Positions 10,852-22,558 of a stretch of DNA of 64,000 bases are shown here, piece by piece (position 1 is the stretch's first letter; every line of letters starts with the position of its first letter). The position numbers and the translations under genes are program-made. The DNA is from Chaetomium olivaceum (Eukaryota > Ascomycota > Sordariomycetes > Sordariales > Chaetomiaceae). The notes beneath the pieces are model-generated. The model saw only the letters and a list, made by a program, of their open reading frames with translations. It ran no database searches and was not told the DNA's origin. The DNA lies in NCBI GenBank assembly GCA_039881045.1, contig JAYWVB010000032.1, positions 186,001 to 250,000 of the forward strand. The letters run 5' to 3'.

Positions 10852-13800
10852 GGTGTTTTGTAGGCGACCTGGCGACGGGGACAACACCGGGGGAGACGGA
10901 AGGGTCGGGATGGAAGGAACGAAGAATCAAAGTTCGCTGACCGAGCCTCGCGGGGACCTTGAAGAAAGCGGCAGAGCGCTTGCCTCATATAGTAGTATCA
11001 TGGCATCCCATCGTGATCCACAAGGCACAGTTCCCCAATCTTGGGCGTCCCCACGGAGACAGACAAATATGGTGTGTACTTGGCAATGCTGGTACCACAC
11101 CAAGAGTCCAAGACCCCACCGGGACGGACTCGGCGGTACCCTGAAAGCTCCCCACCAGGGCAGCTGACCAGACGACAACATGGAGGTATGGACGGGTTAG
11201 GCAAGAATCCAAGGGAAGCGCGTAGTGGTACCCTCTTGCGGCACGACTTGCAAAGCCTGGGCGATCCTTGGGTGTGGCCATCCAGGCCGCATCCCCGGCG
11301 GCTCCCTCGTGTGGGAAACTGGGGATGTGCCGCAGGCGTCATTTCAAGACCCATTTTCCCCGTGGGGAAGAGGGCGCTTGCGATGCTGGGAGGCCGTCTA
11401 GCATCCTGAGAAAGGCAGGAGGAGCTCGCTGAGTGGCCCGCTGACAGCCAGTAACATGCCGAATTCGATGTCGCATTGGCCGTATCACGCAGCCCAAACC
11501 TGGCAGAACCGACTTCTCGGCCACTCCGTGCCACCTCTGCCACCTCTGCCACCTCTGCCGTGATTAGTCGTAGGGACAAAAGGCATGTGAAAGACGAGTT
11601 CTGTGCCTGGCGCTAGTTCCAAGCCTCGGCAACACAAACGGCCAGCAGGGCAGTCGTGCATTAGTGTACATAAATAAAATAAGCCGCTGCCCTGATCGGC
11701 AGGCGGTGATTGTCGAGGTCCCCCCGCATCCCGAAGGCGTGGGTGTGCGGTGGTGAGGGGCTACGGGTTTGGCGGGACGACTGAAGTTAGGTGGAGGGTG
11801 GATGCCGGCAACATCGGATCGAATCCGAAAGAAAAAAAAAGAAAAAAAAAAGGGGAAATGAACATGGAATGAGGAAGAGAACTTGAGAGTAGGGACAGGG
11901 TCTCGGTCAGTCTAAAAAAACTCAGTTAGGACAGTGCGGGCGCTGTCATGGTTGATCACTGAGGGTGGATCAAAATCCAGATCGCATGGAATCGGCTTGC
12001 AGATTGTGATCTCGATCTGCGGCAAATGCCGACAGAGCCCATGGACGTTAACCATAATCCGAATAACGACCACGATATTTGTTAAGACATCAATCCATAG
12101 TGCCAGTGCAACCCGGCGGAGATGTTGGAAGCGAAGCGAAGGCGGAGGCCATTGCAGAGCGCAAGTCATGAAGAACCCCACAAAGTCGTCTCTGGGGAAA
12201 GAAACCAAGTGTGGGGTTAAGTCGGGGGAAACTGGGGCGGTTGCAGGGCAGTCTGTGGGGGAGTCGGGGCCGCTTCCCCTTTAGGCTTCGAGGTCCGACG
12301 GGGATTTGTCCGTGTCTGCGTGGGAGCTTGGCTCGAGCATGTCCTTTTCCCCAACGCCGTATCAACCGTATCACCTCACCGCATCACCCGCGAACTAGCG
12401 TATATCATTATTGTAAAGTTCGGCCGCCGAATGTGTGATTATAGCCGGGCGGACGCAAACCCACCGAGGCGGAACCCCTCAATTCAAAGGGACCACGTCC
12501 AGCACCAAACCCCTCTTCGATGCACACCAACTGACAAGTGACAACCTCCATCTTCAACGCCGGTTCTACATACTTGAATCGTTTGCGGACACGATGGAGG
12601 CTTACGAATCAGCCAACCCGGACCTGGACCCTTGGCATCTCCAAACGCAACCTGATGGAGAGGCGGGTCGTTCCGTTCAGGTTGGAGACCTCTCGTGTTG
12701 AGCCCCCACAGCTCGCCGGCCTCAACGTCCGTGATCACCGTTCCACGACAGACAAGAAGTTGGAAACGGCGGGCGGTTGCCCACCAACCTGATGTCCTCC
12801 TTTTCTTCAACAGCCCAGTTGTACATTTGAATGCCAAGCATCTCCCACTTGAAACTATTGCTGCTCTTCCCCAGATTCCCCCACAATCTGCAAGCTGCAA
12901 CCCATTCTGAAAATCACCTACAGTAGCGGCTTACTAGTAATCCGTCCCTCCCCGCCTTCTCTCGGCTTGCAACCCTACTAAGTAGTTCCCCTCAAGAGCG
13001 CAAATCCCTCTAGCATGTGAAGGAGGTTGATGTGGCGTCTCGCTCAGTCTGTAAATGTTGCCAACTTTTCTGAGGTGGGTAGGTACGTACACCTACATTA
13101 GTAACGAAATGCTGCCCCTATTGCCTCCGCAACTAGCCGAGTGGTTTCAACACTCGAGATTTGCTCCCATTGAGTAGAATACACACGCATCCTACCTAAT
13201 CCATTCCAGGGCGACCGTGGTTTAATTATTCACAGGCCCTCCTCCCCTTTTCCGCCGTTGGTGTAGCCAGCCTGGGATTAAATGTTTCCGTTTATAGAAA
13301 TCAAGTGACAACCGAATTACCCTACGACTTAACTGCATGTCAGATACAGATAAAGATGTAGGTTCCAATGCCATCTTCCGCCCGAGAACATGTGAAAGCC
13401 GGGGGCTACCTCTGAGGGCCTGAGAAGCTTGGGGCACCACACTAACACTTTTCAAGCCAGGCTAGCTCTCCGAGTCTGATATCTTACACAACACAATGTC
13501 AGATATTAGACATATTCCTGCGGACGAGAGAATGTTGGCTTGTGATGCAGTATCACATGGAACATATGGGAGCATTGAAGCCTCGGAACGGCGAGTTCTT
13601 TCAGTTTACTTAGTTGGGGATGACTACAGCTTTGGAACCTGAATCGGAGGGACCGACTTGATCGAGCTAGCGCTGGAAAATATTGAGCTTGCTTGCCTAC
13701 TAAAGGAACTCTCTTTCACGTTCACCCATGCAACCCAGTCGTGAGTCCTAGTGACTGTTGACCCTTTAAATGATGTTGCTGTTTTTGGTGACCGAGATAA

Positions 13801-14610
13801 GTTTGAGGGCGTGGTCCATGGAGTAGTCGGATTGTTGCCACTTACCGCTAAGCTGTCAGACACAATCTTTTGCGTTGATTGCAGAGATACACCTAGGATT
13901 CTATCGAGAAGGCATCTTGGCAGGGACTAACAATGTTGAGACGTTAAATTCTGGTTCCTATCACTAGCAACACGGCCCAACTAACATAATTATCGCATGA
14001 TAGGAAAACGATCTTGGCCCGATTCCGGACCTTTGCTTCAAGACGAACTTTGCCGAACATGTATTGGGCTCGAGTGACGCCCATAAACTCAACGGTTGAG
14101 ACTGGTCTCACCCAAGCGGGGGATGGGGGAAGGAGTTCGACATGGGCGGGAGGGACATCACGCGTTGCAAACGAAACACTGGGCACGGGATCAAAGTAGG
14201 CAGGCAAAGATACTCTAGAATACCTGTCAAAGATAAAACGCAACGTGCAAACTTCATCAGCCATTGCTGGCTTTCGGCCCATGGCCAGGTGTAACCGCAA
14301 GCCAACCCAACCAGCGCCTCATGTGATGCATCCTGACGACCATACCCTATGCCAGTTATAGCTCCCATTCCCGCAGCCATGAACCCCCAGGATTGCCGCC
14401 CAAACACCGTTACCCAGCCAGCCCTCTAAAGGGGTATCGTAGCATACCATACATCATTTCCCATAGCCAGACCGTCGTGCCCTCATGTACTGAACTCATC
14501 AATCTTTTGCCGTGCAGTTATGTCACGGGAAGGAAGACAACAAAATAGACGGGGTAGACCCCAGGTTGTTGTCGTCATAACATCCCATCCATTCACTCCG
14601 AAGCCACTGC
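10852..14610. other. Long gene-poor interval
   Basis: Open frames here are short, mutually overlapping and without recognisable domains. It includes an A-rich tract at about 11829-11851 and a small 9-bp tandem repeat at about 11531-11560. A minus-strand stretch at 13.6-14.4 kb has a few Trp/Gly-rich frames (for example MFGRQSWGFMAAGMGAITG near 14400) that might be part of a small membrane protein, but stops and missing splice sites prevent a call. Confidence 0.45.
11529..11562. repeat. 9-bp tandem repeat (CCACCTCTG)n
   Basis: Three to four consecutive copies of CCACCTCTG lie in an otherwise unremarkable non-coding stretch. On the minus strand it reads as a Glu/Val/Ala repeat in a short open frame that I do not consider coding. 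Confidence 0.8.
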
Positions 14611-15998
14611 TCAACACACCTCCAAGGTGCTACTGTTGACTCGCCGCGACGCCCTCCGCCTCTTAGTCGCAGGACTAAGCACCGGCCGGTCATCTGGGCT
14701 GCTGGGTTGCTCCTCCTCGAAGCTGCTGTTCAAGACCTGCGACAGTGGCTCCCTGTCCGTGCGTCTCCGCTTGAGGCTGACGGGGTGGTAGACTGTGCGC
14801 TGCTGTTGCGGCTCCAGCAGCGGGTCCCAAAGGCCGATGTGGTGCGGGTCGTCATAAATGGAGTCGCCAGCGATCTCCCGGCCGAGAGCCTTGGAGAGGC
14901 GCTCCTTCAGACCTAGGATAGGCCAGAAGCTCACTGGCGTCTGTGAGATGTCCATGCCAACGTTTAGTTTCTTTTCGTCTTCGCTCTTTGGCGCCTTGTG
15001 GGGGAACATGAAGCGGTCCAAGAAGGTTTTCGTAATGGTCGCAGTGTAGACGACAAAGTTGGGGTTGTTGTCGTTGCCCTCGTCGTGGGTGATGACCTGC
15101 ACTTTGATGTCGCGGAACAACGGCGGCGAAATGCGGATCGACTTCTGGCCACCCTGGGAGTTGGACTGGGAAGAAGAGCGCGAGGACGATTCGCGGTAGA
15201 AGTGCGCCTGCGCCATGGCTAGGAGGATCGCGACAATGTAGGGGTCGTGGTCGGCATTCTCTGGGATCAACATCTTGGATCGGAGTCGCGCAGGTTGCTG
15301 ACCGCCTCGTTGGTGCCACCAGGCCCACGGAGCACACCGTAGAGATTTTTGCGAATGGCGGCGAGCTGGGACTTGTTGATGTAGGCGAGCATCGGCATAC
15401 CCGGATCGCGGTTGACCTTTGGTGTCCCGTTGAATGATGTCGAGGGCAATGTCGGGCAGGAATCGAAGGATGTGTCGACACTGCTCGGGCTTTTCCACAC
15501 ACATGGGATGCGGACGACTTTCCTGAAAACGCGATGGCCGAAGTAGAGGTTCAACTCGGCGCCAGTCTTGGGGCGGGTCAATGTCGTAGGGAACAGAGTC
15601 GACAGGATATGCTTCATGGCGCGAACCTTGCAGAAGGCCCTGGCTGATGTCGCGTCCTCCCGCACCAGGGTGTGCAACTCTGTGGTCAATGTTTGCGCCA
15701 TCTTGGATGGCTCAAGCCACACCCCGGGAGTTAAATCTGGGACCGGCGTGACGACGGGCGAGCGCTTGCAAAAGCGCGCCCCGAGTAAACGGGTATGCTG
15801 GTCAGTCCAGCAGATAGGGACGACGTAGAGGGAAGTGCCGGCATGGTCATGCAGGATGTCGTACAAGGAACCCGGCTCGGCCCGTGTAATGCGTCGTCTA
15901 CATGATCGCCTCGATTTCTTCGTGGGGTGGTTCTGTTTATCAGTTGTGGTGGGTTGACTGCGCTCCTGCGAGCCAGCCTTGTCGCGTGAAGGCGCCAT
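14611..15998 (-). CDS. Unrecognised basic, probably nuclear protein
   Basis: I do not recognise a domain. The start at 15998 (MAPSRDKAGSQERSQ) begins a protein of about 460 residues. It has a basic N-terminus (KKSRRSCRRR), a well-structured middle (TGAELNLYFGHRVFRKVVRI near 15530; ILRFLPDIALDII near 15460; GMPMLAYINKSQLAAIRKNL near 15390; DPYIVAILLAMAQAHFYRE near 15215) and a C-terminal tail with two basic clusters (KRRRTDREP, ATKRRRASRR) that look like nuclear localisation signals. The middle must be read by changing frame near 15478, 15421 and 15275. The coherent protein sense across each break suggests single-base assembly errors. The Ser-rich segment before SIRISPPLFRDIKV suggests a disordered linker. 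Function is unknown. Confidence 0.6.
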
Positions 15999-17237
15999 TT
16001 GGACGATGGCGCGCAGCTGACCGAGAAAGTTACTGCTGAACAAGGATCTTAAGGTCAAGTCGAGTCGCGTGTTAGTGGAAAAGGCTCTTAAAGGTGGGTA
16101 TCAAATTCGTAAATTTGTACTCGCTTGACTGACGATGAGGTCATGAAGAGAGATGCGACTTACTCAATTGTGAGCATCGAGAAGGAAGGCTGATCGGTCG
16201 CCTTGTTCGGGGGTGGGGTGTGGGCTACAAGTCGCACCCGCTTGTCGCGATTTGGCCCCGCAAACACAATAATGACGTGAATTGTTCGGAATGTGAATCG
16301 CAAACAATAGCAGTGGTCGTCCAAAAGTAAAAGCAAGTGCTCCCAGAACAATATTCGTGGAATACACAGTGCTTCAACCGTGAAAAGGACAGTATTTCGG
16401 TTGAGCAGTTGTTGTGCGCGCAAAAGTGTCTCCCCAACTGATTTGGGAAGGGCTGGGCAGAAATGCGTGGGTTTAAGAGAGCGAACGCGGCCAGCGGGGG
16501 GCAGCCAAGACCCCCTCACATTCTGCGCCGTGTGGCCGTCCTGCGTGTGGGTGTGGCAAACCGGAAATGCACTAACAATCTGGACCCCTGGCTTTTCGCG
16601 GCCCAGACGCGAAATCCCGTGACACTCGCCCCATTAGGCTAGGCACCGACGTGTTCGACACTTTGGTGTCTTCGCAACATCGGGAACCCACTTTACTCTG
16701 CTGGCACCTTTTGCGGCCCTTGTCTCGGAGCACCCGATTCCACAGATGCGAAAGAGATTTTCACTGCACCTCTCTCAAATCTGCCCAAATCTGTGAATCC
16801 AGATGACCTCAACTATCGGTGATATCAAAGAGACAGTTGGGGATTGGTACCATCTGGTACCAGAAGTGTTTCGCAAGGATCACGGCGCGGTGTCATGAGG
16901 GCCCCAGGATTGTTTTAGCCGCTGACATGCAATCCAATAACAAGACAGATTCTAGGATCCACTTTCTTCAGATGGTGTGGCCAGAGTGTGGCTGCCTGTG
17001 ATGACACATTTGAGTGAATTCGTAAAAGTCTCGGCCGTGCCAAGACCCTCAGCCACATTGGAAGACGTCAGGGTTGATTGGCAGCAGCCTGCGTGTGCGC
17101 CGCCCCAAGCAACCCCGCAAGGCTGCGATCAAGAGCTCCTGAAGCGAGTGCTGACCTGAGCAGAAGACATCCCACCTCAACCCCCCCCCCTCCCTTAACC
17201 TACGTCAGGAGTTTTCGCAAGGCGCGTGCTGCCCACG
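15999..17237. promoter_or_regulatory. Divergent intergenic region upstream of ARPC3
   Basis: This 1.24-kb interval lies between the start of the unrecognised minus-strand gene and the ARPC3 start codon. Open frames inside it are short and unconvincing. It should contain the promoters and 5' untranslated regions of both genes; no specific element could be identified. Confidence 0.4.
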
Positions 17238-18000
17238 ATGCCGGTGAGTCGCGTCCCAACACCTCAGCTCGGGATTATCCCTCCATTCAGGCTCCAATTC
17301 CTCCATTCCCAGGTTATTGCTGACCCTCCCCCTCCTGGGCGACCACCACCTCGCAGGCCTACAACTCCGTCTTCAACACCTCCGAACCGGCCCCACGGCT
17401 GGTCGGCAACTTCCCGCTCTTCCCATTGCGCACTAAGATCCGGGGCCCCGTGTACCCGCTGCCCTTCCCGGACCCGCCGCTGCCCGCAGACGAGTCGCCC
17501 GACCCGAACTCGGAGAGCTACGACATCCTGGACGAGGTGCTCGCCCTGTTCCGGGCCAACACTTTTTTCCGCAACTTCGAGATCCAGGGCGCCGCCGACC
17601 GTTTGCTGGTGTACGGCATCTGGTTCGTCTCCGACTGCCTCACCAAGATCAAGCCGACCGCCAACCTGCGCGATGCGACCAAGGATGTGACGAACTTGGC
17701 GCTGGACCTGAACTTTGCGATTCCCGGGGACCCGGCGTGGCCTTTGAATCAGGTACGGTGCCCTGATAGAATGGGTTTGGACGAAAGAGGATGGACAGGA
17801 TGCTGACTACAGAAAATGTGTAGATGTATGAGCCGCCCCGCGACAGGCAAGACGCCGAGGTCCTTCGGCAATACATGTCACAGGTGAGGCAGGAACTGGC
17901 GACGAGGTTATTGGCGAGGGTATACGACGAGGGCGACGCCAAGCCGAGCAAGTGGTGGCTGAGCTTCACGAAGCGAAAGTTTATGGGCAAGGGACTTTGA
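17238..18000 (+). CDS. ARC18: Arp2/3 complex subunit 3 (p21-Arc)
   Basis: This encodes the ARPC3 subunit of the Arp2/3 complex, which nucleates branched actin filaments for endocytic patches and hyphal growth. The first exon is only MP (17238-17243). Splicing out 17244-17356 joins it to AYNSVFNTSEPAPRLVG, and a second intron at 17753-17823 joins AWPLNQ to MYEPPRDRQDAEVL. The protein shows the family hallmarks GNFPLFPLRTKIRGP, YDILDEVLALFRANTFFRNF, ADRLLVYGIWFVSDCL and the C-terminus KWWLSFTKRKFMGKGL. The length, about 190 residues, is normal, and no frameshift is needed. Confidence 0.93.
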
Positions 18001-18210
18001 GCCGGGAACTGGACTTATGTGGACGGGAAACGGGTTGACGCCAAAACAATCACAATTGCATGATAGAACGCGGGCAGGGCGTAGGGTGGAAATGCTCGTT
18101 TTTGCTTCGGAAAAGACGCACGCCTCCTTTATACATGGTATCTTGTGACGTTGATGCAACCGGATGCCTCACCACTTCCCCATACCGTTTAACGCCTCCT
18201 GTACTGTCCT

Positions 18211-20156
18211 TCATGCCGGTGCTGGAGTGGTTATCTCCGCCTCCGAGTCAACCTTCCTCCGCTTAAACTTCCCTTTAGCAGCGACCTTGCCCTCTGCCGG
18301 CTTGGCCCGCCAGGCCGTAAACACAAACCCATCCGCTCCGCCCCGTTCCGTCATAAGCGGATGTGTCCTGCCGGGAAGCACCTGCCACCGGCGGGCGCGG
18401 CTCGTTTGAATCGACACGCCCTGAAGCAGCGTCGGGTTGAGAGGGAACCGTTCGTTGCCCTCCCACCGCTCCAGCTCCTCGTTCGACAGACCATCGGTCT
18501 CGGGCACGCTTCCGCTGACCCAGGCCGTCCGGCGCGGTACGCTAAAGCAATCGGCCACCGCGGCGAGGGATTCGACGGAGGGCGAGTAGATGGCCACTGG
18601 GGCGCCCCCGGCGAGGAGGGAAGGGTGTGGCGGAGGATGCTGATGGGATCCATGGTGCTCGCGCATACGAGACCCGAGAAATTGCCCGTTCGTGTGCTGT
18701 CGACGACGTGCCGGATCCGGGCGTACCTCCTCCGCTTGCGGTGAAAGTTGCCCCTGCGACTTGGCTTCCATGACGCGAGGGTCTCGGGTGATGCGGTGAG
18801 TGGCGGTGTGGAGTATGATGTGTCCAGTTCCGGTTTTAGCAGCTGCAGCCAGGTCAGGTTGAGAAGATGGTTGAGCAGGGGATGCGGCGGGTGATTGGGT
18901 GACGTGATGTCGAACCCCCAGTAATTGAGAAGCGATAGGTTCGGCTGGCTAGCGGAGTGAATGACCGTGATGGTGTTGCTTTGAGAATAGGGGATCGCGA
19001 AGTCAGAGGGGCGGGGCTTTGGGGGTTTCTGTTTCCCGTCACTTTGTCGCTTCGAGGAATTCGTCGGTCCATCTGCCATTTCCGTGTCGCTGTCCTTCTG
19101 CGTGGTTTCAGGGACGATTAGTTCGCTGGCCCGGCTCTCCTGTGGCCTTTCCGAGCCTGCGGGCGTTTGTCCTGTCACTATCCCGTTCTGCCCTTCAGCC
19201 TTCTCCATCTCCGGTTCCTCACGGTCATAAAGAACACCCATCCTCTCGGCTAGCGCCGCTACCAACAGCCCGCAGGTGTCATCGACTACAAGCCATCTCC
19301 CCCGTAAGAGGTCCTCGTCCACGGAAAGACATGCCTCGTCTCCTGCGGCGGTGGGGGCATTCGGGTCCGGGAGCAACACATCATCGCCTCCGAAATGCAC
19401 ATTTCCCCAGCAGCCAACAAGCCCAATCATCTCTGCCCTCAGATCCAGTATCTTGCTCGAATCCCTCTCCTCCAATTGCCAGTGGGCAAAGTTGCCCACA
19501 TCAATTGGCAGGACCTGGAACCGCCGAATGTATTTCTTGGTCTTCAGTAGCTTGTACTTGGCCAAACTGAAGCTCGTTTTCTGGTCCAGCGCCGTGTGGG
19601 AAAGAAGCAGCTTCGCAATGACATCCTTGCCGGCATTGTTGCCCTCCCTCTTCAATTCCTCGATCTCGTCTTGTGTCAGGGTCTGCCGCGCATTCTCGTC
19701 GAGGACCTCGTGATTCGACCGGGCAATGACATTGCCTTTCTCGTCAACCAAGCTAAATTCCTCCCCGTCTGTCGTTGATATTACGGTATCGCTTGCACCG
19801 GCTGCAGGAGTAGCGCACCCGGGTGTGGCTTCTTCGGCAAAGACATCGGCGTGGAGCTCGTTGCTTGTGACGACTCGAAGACGTGAGAAGTTCTCGTCCG
19901 GCAACTTGCCCAGTAGCTCAAACGTGAGATAGTATGGGCGTCCGATGACAAGATTGGAAGGGAAAGAGCCATATTTCCCTAGTGATATTGTTCTGGGCCA
20001 GACATGCAGTGTCAACATGCGACCTGGGCGATACAAGTTTGCGCGTGGTAGGTGGCTTGGATGTACTTACGTATTCGGAGTAATCTGGAGGACCTTCGTA
20101 CTTCCTGACGGGAGTTTTAATGCGACCCAGGCGTTGGGCCGTATGAGGGAATGCAT
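18211..20156 (-). CDS. TRM6: tRNA (adenine-58-N1)-methyltransferase non-catalytic subunit TRM6/GCD10
   Basis: With TRM61 this protein forms the m1A58 tRNA methyltransferase, which stabilises initiator tRNA-Met in the nucleus. The start at 20156 gives MHSLIRPNAWVALKLPSG. An intron at 19993-20070 joins QITPNT to ISLGKYGSFPSNLVIGRPY, the typical Gcd10 beginning. Further family features are LTQDEIEELKREG near 19680, LLSHTALDQKTSFSLAKYK near 19600, KKYIRRFQVLPID near 19530 and the Rossmann-like C-terminal half with RYARIRHVVD near 18710. Near 18620 a one-base shift in a C/T-rich run is needed to pass from ILRHTLPS to LAGGAPVAIYSPS and reach the proper end at 18211. Because the yeast orthologue is essential, that break is best explained as a sequence error. 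A charged insertion in the middle (about residues 290-360) looks disordered. Confidence 0.88.
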
Positions 20157-20601
20157 ATTTGTTGTGGTAATGGCGCGGCAAGCCGGATAGTTGCGTTCGG
20201 TCGAGGATCGCCGTCCAAAAAAATTCGGCTCGTTACCAGCTCGGTCGAGGCGTTGCGGGGCTCTCAGCGGGGTCCTCAGGTCCTGTCCGGGGTGCGAACC
20301 TTGATGGGCCAAGCAGTGGACCGTTCGGGATGGGATGACAGGGCTGATCTCGAGTCGCGAAACCCCTCCTCTTTTCTTTCCCATCGCTTTTATTTAGTCT
20401 TCCAATGTTGACAGAGCACACACAGTTTGGGATGATATTCATTTATTTTATTAGCCTCTATACTAGGTTAGTGTCTAGTTTTCCTCCTCTTACCACAAGC
20501 TACCGGTTCAAACATGCTGTTCTAAAACAATTCAATCTACTTCGTACCGTCTGTCCCATATGCACGATACCGAACAATCCACGGTGGCCACCTCTTGACA
20601 G
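20157..20601. other. Intergenic, no feature seen
   Basis: This is the gap between the 3' end of the membrane-protein gene and the 5' end of TRM6. I see no coding or RNA signal. The T-rich segment near 20440-20500 may be part of the upstream gene's 3' untranslated region. Confidence 0.4.
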
Positions 20602-21700
20602 TTACCAAGGCCCAACCAGCATCGCGCTTGCAATCAAAATTCCTAGTAACAACGCAACTCTCGATTTGTGCACGGCAAGGTCTTCGGGATCCAGGACTGA
20701 CCTGACTCTACCGCGCGCGCTCTCTTCGACCCACCCGTCGTGGCGCATGACAACCACCCGGCGCTATCCTGCACCATCCCGGTCTGGTTGAAGTACGTCC
20801 ACGCCAGGAGTACCGGCCAGACACGACGATGGGCAGCCGCAAGTGCCGACCGGTTGCCCTTTCGTGCAGGCTCGAGGCCCGCAGAAAAGAACATGGACCG
20901 TCGATCCGGGAGCTGGGAGAGGCCGATGGGGTTGATTTCTAGGAATGATCATCATTAGCCATCACGGAAACAGGAGAAAACAGTGATGCAACCACTCACC
21001 AAAACTAGTCCCTCGATTGTCAGCAAAGTATGCCGCACACTCGAAAGGAACGTCAACATCCCGACAGCTCGCGTCCCGACCCGCCCTACCGATCACCGAA
21101 GTCAACTGCAAACGGCGGATGCACGCGTCCGGGAAAGTAGCGGTGCAAGTGCCGTCCCTTCGCTCTGTTTGTCTGGGTATCCTTACCAACACGACTGATG
21201 GCGAACGAGCTGAGACCGGCAGTGAAGACGGTGGCACATAAACGCCAACCGGTGCTGTTATGCTCAGCGGCGTCGGTGGGTGGCGTAATGGACAGGCCTG
21301 CAGCAGCGACGTAGAGGTTCTTGTCGACCGGAGCGGCCTTGGACGCCTTAGCCAGCGGCACGTTGCCGGTTACGCCGACGGTAAGGGACCAGCCGGGGAT
21401 AGCATCAATGGTTGCTTTGGCGAACCGGTCGGCGGGTGGGATGGATACGTCGTAGCCTGGGATGGGGAAGGTGACGGCCGAGGAGGGAGTGGTAATGGCG
21501 GCTTCGAACTCCTGGGCGGGTAGGCCGTAGGGAGCTTGCTGGGACAGGTCTCCGCCGACGAAGAACTGCGCCATGACCAATGATCGGAGGAGTAAGGCAA
21601 GGTAGACGAAGGCCTGACCCAGGCTGGGAAACCTAGGTACAGTCGCTGGCGCGGCCGTGGTGGAAATGGGACGTTGCTGACGAACAGGAGGTGCAGTCAT
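20602..21700 (-). CDS. Unrecognised fungal membrane protein
   Basis: The gene is not recognised. The start at 21700 (MTAPPVRQQRPISTTAA) leads into a likely signal anchor or membrane segment (AFVYLALLLRSLVMAQFFVG). A lumenal-looking domain follows with IPGWSLTVGVTGNVPLAK, a Cys-containing stretch (DGTCTATFPDACIRRLQL; DVPFECAAYF) and, after an intron at about 20944-21000, INPIGLSQLPDRRSMFFSAG and VWPVLLAWTYFNQTG. A one-base shift near 20760 reaches VVVMRHDGWVEESARG and a C-terminal membrane segment (SRVALLLGILIASAMLVG) with the stop at 20602. Another shift near 21180 is required. The overall topology suggests two membrane anchors flanking a lumenal domain, about 340 residues. Function is unknown. 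Confidence 0.55.
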
Positions 21701-22558
21701 CGGTTGTGTGAGACTGCCATAAATAGTTTCGCCAACGGCGGGGTGTTATAGAGTGCAGACACAGGTTGGTAGTTGTCATCGAGCTGCATTGTAAGGACCT
21801 GGATAACAAATTATCCAACTTGTGGTCGAAGGTGAAGCTGGCGGTCTTCAGAATTGAGTTTGTCCTAGGAGTAGGTCGGATGTAAGACTGATGGCACGCC
21901 TGTGCAATAGAAATGCACGACATACCTGCGAACAGACCAACATCCAGAGAAAGGCGTCATGAAGCAGGCACACGCGTAGCCAGTTGCGCCTCATACCTGG
22001 GGAGGCATGTACAGGGATGGACTCTCGTCATTGCTCGTATATCGAAACTACTACCAGCGACCAAACCTAACCGTGAGCCAGGCAAGACGAGCAGGACAAA
22101 CACCGCTATGACTATCGTATAAGGTTACGCGGGGCAACATCGATAGAGCCACTGAAACGGGCAGTCGGATGTGAGTCAGGGATGGGGCCTGAAACAACTG
22201 CGAGAAAGATGGTCACCAAGGGAGACACGACAGAGATAGTGAGCATGTGACGCTCATGTGCGATAACACTGTTTTTCTAACATGCACTGGTTATCTACCT
22301 AGACTCGCTAGCACGCACCGAACGAAGCACACCCCGAAGAATAGTAAAAGAAAAGCAGACCACTGACCCATATCATGAACCCATCTAACGCCGGCCCTGT
22401 TATTCGCGTAACGATTGTCACGCATAGGGGAACTGGAAAGAAAAAAAAAAGAAAAAGGACAAGATGGCAAGGAAGATCTGCAAATAGATGCCACGTAATA
22501 TCTCCCAACATATCCAAGAAGATGCCAATGTCTAACTTCCCCGGCCCCCAAACCCCCT
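21701..22558. other. Intergenic, no feature seen
   Basis: This 858-bp gap lies between the 3' end of the GH76 gene and the 5' end of the membrane-protein gene. It contains a short A-rich tract near 22440-22460. No gene, RNA or repeat of note was found. Confidence 0.4.

Noticed and set aside
13130..13200. tRNA-like A box (AGCCGAGTGGTT, as in Ser/Leu tRNAs)
   Set aside because: No B box, no closing acceptor stem and no plausible anticodon arm follow. At most it is a chance match or a tRNA relic.
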